Source of the DNA: Piper betle
Taxonomy: Eukaryota > Streptophyta > Magnoliopsida > Piperales > Piperaceae
Assembly (NCBI GenBank): GCA_033002965.1
Contig: JAURVB010014921.1
Span: forward strand, 1-64,000
Length of the DNA: 64,000 nucleotides
Direction of reading: 5' to 3'
Below the pieces are notes generated by a model. The model was not told the origin of the DNA, made no database searches, and saw only the letters and a list, made by a program, of their open reading frames with translations. Both the position numbers and the translations under genes were made by a program. Shown one piece after another: positions 61,656 through 64,000 of this stretch (positions are counted from its first letter, which is position 1; every line of letters begins with the position of its first letter).

Positions 61656-62509
61656 ATGTCCATTCAGCATGACAGGGGAGTTAGAAAGCTTTGGGTGTCA
61701 CAGCAAAAGTACATAGAAAAGGTACTTGAAAAATTTAACATGAAAGATGCAAAGCCGGTTGGAGTTCCACTTGGGGGTCACTTCAAGTTGAAGAAAAGTG
61801 ACTTAAGTGAAACAGAAATGAAGGAAATGAGAAAGGTTCCTTATGCTTCTGCAGTTGGTAGTTTGATGTATGCTATGGTTTGTATAAGCCTGATATAGCA
61901 TATGCAGTTGGAATGGTTAGCAGACATTTAACAAATCCGAGTAAAGAACATTGGCTAGCAGTTAAATGGATAATGAGGTACTTGAGAGGTACGTCCAAAA
62001 TGTGTTTGTATTTTGGAAGTGATAAATCTTTATTGGTTGGCTGCACCGATGCAGACATGGCAGGTGACTTGGAAACAAGAAGGTCAACATCTAGGTTTAT
62101 TATTAATTTTGCTAATGGGGCTGTGTCTTGGCAGTCTAGGTTGCAAAAGTGTGTTGCATTATCCACAACTGAAGCAGAATTTATTGCTGCTACATAGGCT
62201 TGCAAGGAGATGCTATGGACTAAGAGATTTTTGAATGAAATTGGCATTGAACAGGAGAGATACATTGTACACTGTGATAGCCAGAGTGCAATTCACCTGA
62301 GTAAGAATTCAAGTTTTCATTCAAAGAGCAAGCACATTGATGTGAGATATCACTGGATAAGAAATGTGTTGGAAAGTAAATCTCTTGAGCTAATAAAAAT
62401 TCATACTGAAAGAAATGTTTCAGACATGATGACTAAAGTTATATCAAAGGAGAAACATGTTTACTGCAGGAATGGAGCAGGCATGGATGAAGCTTTCCAT
62501 GCTGGCTAG
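61656..62509 (+). pseudogene. copia reverse transcriptase C-terminus and RNase H
   Basis: After the TRIM the polyprotein resumes with SIQHDRGVRKLWVSQQKYIE and VPYASAVGSLMYAM. A frame shift at about 61880 leads into YKPDIAYAVGMVSRHLTNP. RNase H motifs follow: CTDADMAGDLETRRSTS (catalytic aspartate), SWQSRLQKCVALSTTEAEF (catalytic glutamate) and VHCDSQSAIHLSKN. One stop (62196-62198, TAG) sits just after TTEAEFIAAT. The end is HIDVRYHWIRNV, IHTERNVSDMMTKV and a stop at 62507-62509. All RNase H catalytic residues are visible, but the frame is not continuous. Confidence 0.93.
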
Positions 62510-62525
62510 AGGTATTTCATGGAGT

Positions 62526-62540
62526 CGGGAAGGGGAGGTT
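62526..62540 (+). other. polypurine tract of the copia element
   Basis: GGGAAGGGGAGGTT lies directly before the 3' LTR, the position required for plus-strand priming. Confidence 0.9.
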
Positions 62541-63089
62541 TGTTGGGTTGTCCCTCCTCTGTAAATACATGAACTTACAACACTGTTTTGGGAAAAAACC
62601 AAGATTTTCCAGATTTGGTTAATTAAAAGGGATAAAAGCAATGTACGATGCTTTTCTTCTTTGGTTTTTCTGGTTTTTGGGTTTTGGAGAAAAACTACTG
62701 CAAAGGGAGAAAGAAAATTATGTGGATTGAAGAAAGGCGAATGCTTTGTTAAGATTGACTTGCAATCGTCAATGGTAACTTCGCCAAGTTCTTAATCTGT
62801 AATATTCTTCCTTTATTGTCTTCTATAATTTTATACCAATTTTGTAGAAAGTACAGTAAATTGGTATTGGGGAGTTTGTTCTCATGTGGATCTATTCTGT
62901 ATCAAAAATTCTGTATCAAAATTGTGATATAGTAAATTTGATCAAGCCGTTTGCCCCGTAGTTTTTTTCTAAATTTGGGGTTTTCCATGTAAAATTATCT
63001 TGTCGTCTCTCTCTATATGCTTGGTACTTTTGATCCTTATATGTTGAAATAAATGGATTTGTATTTGGTTTGTTTGGTTAATCCCAACA
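62541..63089 (+). repeat. 3' LTR of the copia element
   Basis: A 549-bp copy of the 5' LTR. It begins TGTTGGGTTGTCC and ends TTAATCCCAACA, followed by the AAATA target duplication. One short internal duplication (AATTCTGTATCA, near 62905) accounts for part of the length difference from the 5' LTR. Confidence 0.95.
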
Positions 63090-63094
63090 AAATA

Positions 63095-64000
63095 TACCAA
63101 GGATGTTTTCCTTTTTTCAAAGCATCCTCGCTCCCTATGCAAAAAACAAACCTGGTGGGTATAGTGTTTTTTTAATAAAGTAAGTATTAGTGAGTATGTT
63201 TAGTACTTCATATTTCTTAATATCACTTATGGACCCTAAAAAGGGAAGTAGAGGGTGCCCTATGGCGAAAATCATATAAAACCAGGCAAAAGCCTTAAGT
63301 AATAATAGACAAAGAATGACACGTAATATATAGGCTTCTAACTAAAAGAAGTGTATTTGGAAGTTATTAGCTATAGGTAACCATGATTGGATTGCCCTCC
63401 TTAGTCCTTCATTCTCCATCCAAGTTAGTTATTTTCATAAGATTATGGACAATTGATTACATAAATGAATCAATTCCACGGCATCCCATCAACATGAACA
63501 GCGCATTCCTCTCGATAAAACAGTATATTGCAAAAGTTTTTTTCGTTTTTCCTCCAAACAAGCTGTCTTGCAAAAAATTATGTATAGCTCAACAACATGC
63601 ATGCAAATGTCGGCCTACTGCCTGCAACAGTGCCTTTTAATTCTAATTAATCGACAATGTTTTAAGTGCGCCAAAACGGAAATGCCCGCATGGAAGGGGA
63701 ACATGCACACGACTCGCGAGTGTGTGCAATAACTCTTGGATATTTGGGTCGAATGAGGCCCGTGGATAATCTCACCTGCCCATATGTCCAAATCCACATT
63801 CGCAAATCATGGCCCATTGGGCTTAGGTCTCTTCACCTACAAAAGTAGTCCATCACCGTATAAATACGGCTCTATTGTGGCTAGCTAAAAACTGTGAGGA
63901 TGGGTTAGTGAGAGTATGAATCTGATTGGCAGCTAAATGCACATGTTAATGAGATTGTGAATGCTAGTATTAATTATAGTTAAACGCGTGCGTGTTATAT
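63095..64000. other. flanking host DNA, no gene recognised
   Basis: Non-repetitive, AT-rich sequence. The first 25 bases continue the host phrase seen at 54860-54880. A TATA-like TATAAATACG at about 63859 lies near the right edge; a gene might begin beyond the window, but no coding start is visible within it. Confidence 0.4.

Larger units (their letters stand above)
54935..63089 (+). mobile_element. complete Ty1/copia LTR retrotransposon with two nested insertions (TSD AAATA)
   Basis: The 5' LTR is 54935-55467 and the 3' LTR 62541-63089. The ends are TGTCGGG/TGTTGGG and CCCAACA, and the flanking AAATA duplications (54930-54934 and 63090-63094) are perfect. A tRNA-iMet primer site and a polypurine tract are present. 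The internal order gag - protease - integrase - reverse transcriptase - RNase H is that of copia. Without its two passengers (56996-58891 and 60687-61655, plus their duplications) it is about 5.3 kb, normal for the group. The LTRs differ visibly from each other and the polyprotein has stops and shifts, so it is not autonomous now. Confidence 0.96.

Overview
This window is flowering-plant nuclear DNA. It has spliced genes with GT-AG introns, long AT-rich intergenic stretches, GC-rich first exons and a dense layer of nested transposable elements. I cannot assign the species, and no organellar or bacterial signature is present. Four host loci are recognisable, all on the minus strand: a six-exon neutral/alkaline invertase (10511-13792), a three-exon R2R3-MYB transcription factor (24785-26055), a disrupted NPG1/NPGR (TTC7-like) tetratricopeptide gene (36080-41590) and a decayed SLC25A44-like mitochondrial carrier fragment (53360-54017).

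Layout. 1-6606 is the right part of a decayed hAT transposon, split at 1220-4104 by a 2.9 kb solo LTR with a perfect GCTAA target duplication. 6607-10510 is intergenic. The invertase follows. 15636-17825, 23470-24075 and 27188-28095 hold three GC-rich foldback elements, each sitting inside a (TA)n microsatellite. The MYB gene lies between the second and third. A short Mutator-type MITE sits at 22392-22517. 28096-35860 is mostly AT-rich and without recognisable genes. The NPGR-like gene carries a 2.0 kb solo LTR (36435-38456) in its last intron, and its presumed 5' leader is separated from its presumed core promoter by a 10.5 kb nest of LTR sequences (42080-52612).

54935-63089 is one complete Ty1/copia retrotransposon with AAATA target duplications, a tRNA-iMet primer site and a polypurine tract. 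Two later elements interrupt it: a 1.9 kb element with TA...CA ends (56996-58891) and a tandem TRIM array of the form LTR-int-LTR-int-LTR-int-LTR (60687-61655). Target duplications let the insertion order be read directly at seven sites.

Reading frames in the host genes and the copia break repeatedly by one missing base in a homopolymer. For the invertase and the MYB gene, adding that one base makes the summed exon length exactly divisible by three. Premature stops inside the transposons look mostly like C-to-T or G-to-A transitions. The first pattern suggests assembly undercalls or recent indels; the second suggests decay of methylated DNA. The most unusual material is the family-like set of TA-microsatellite-embedded foldbacks and the pair of TA...CA elements.
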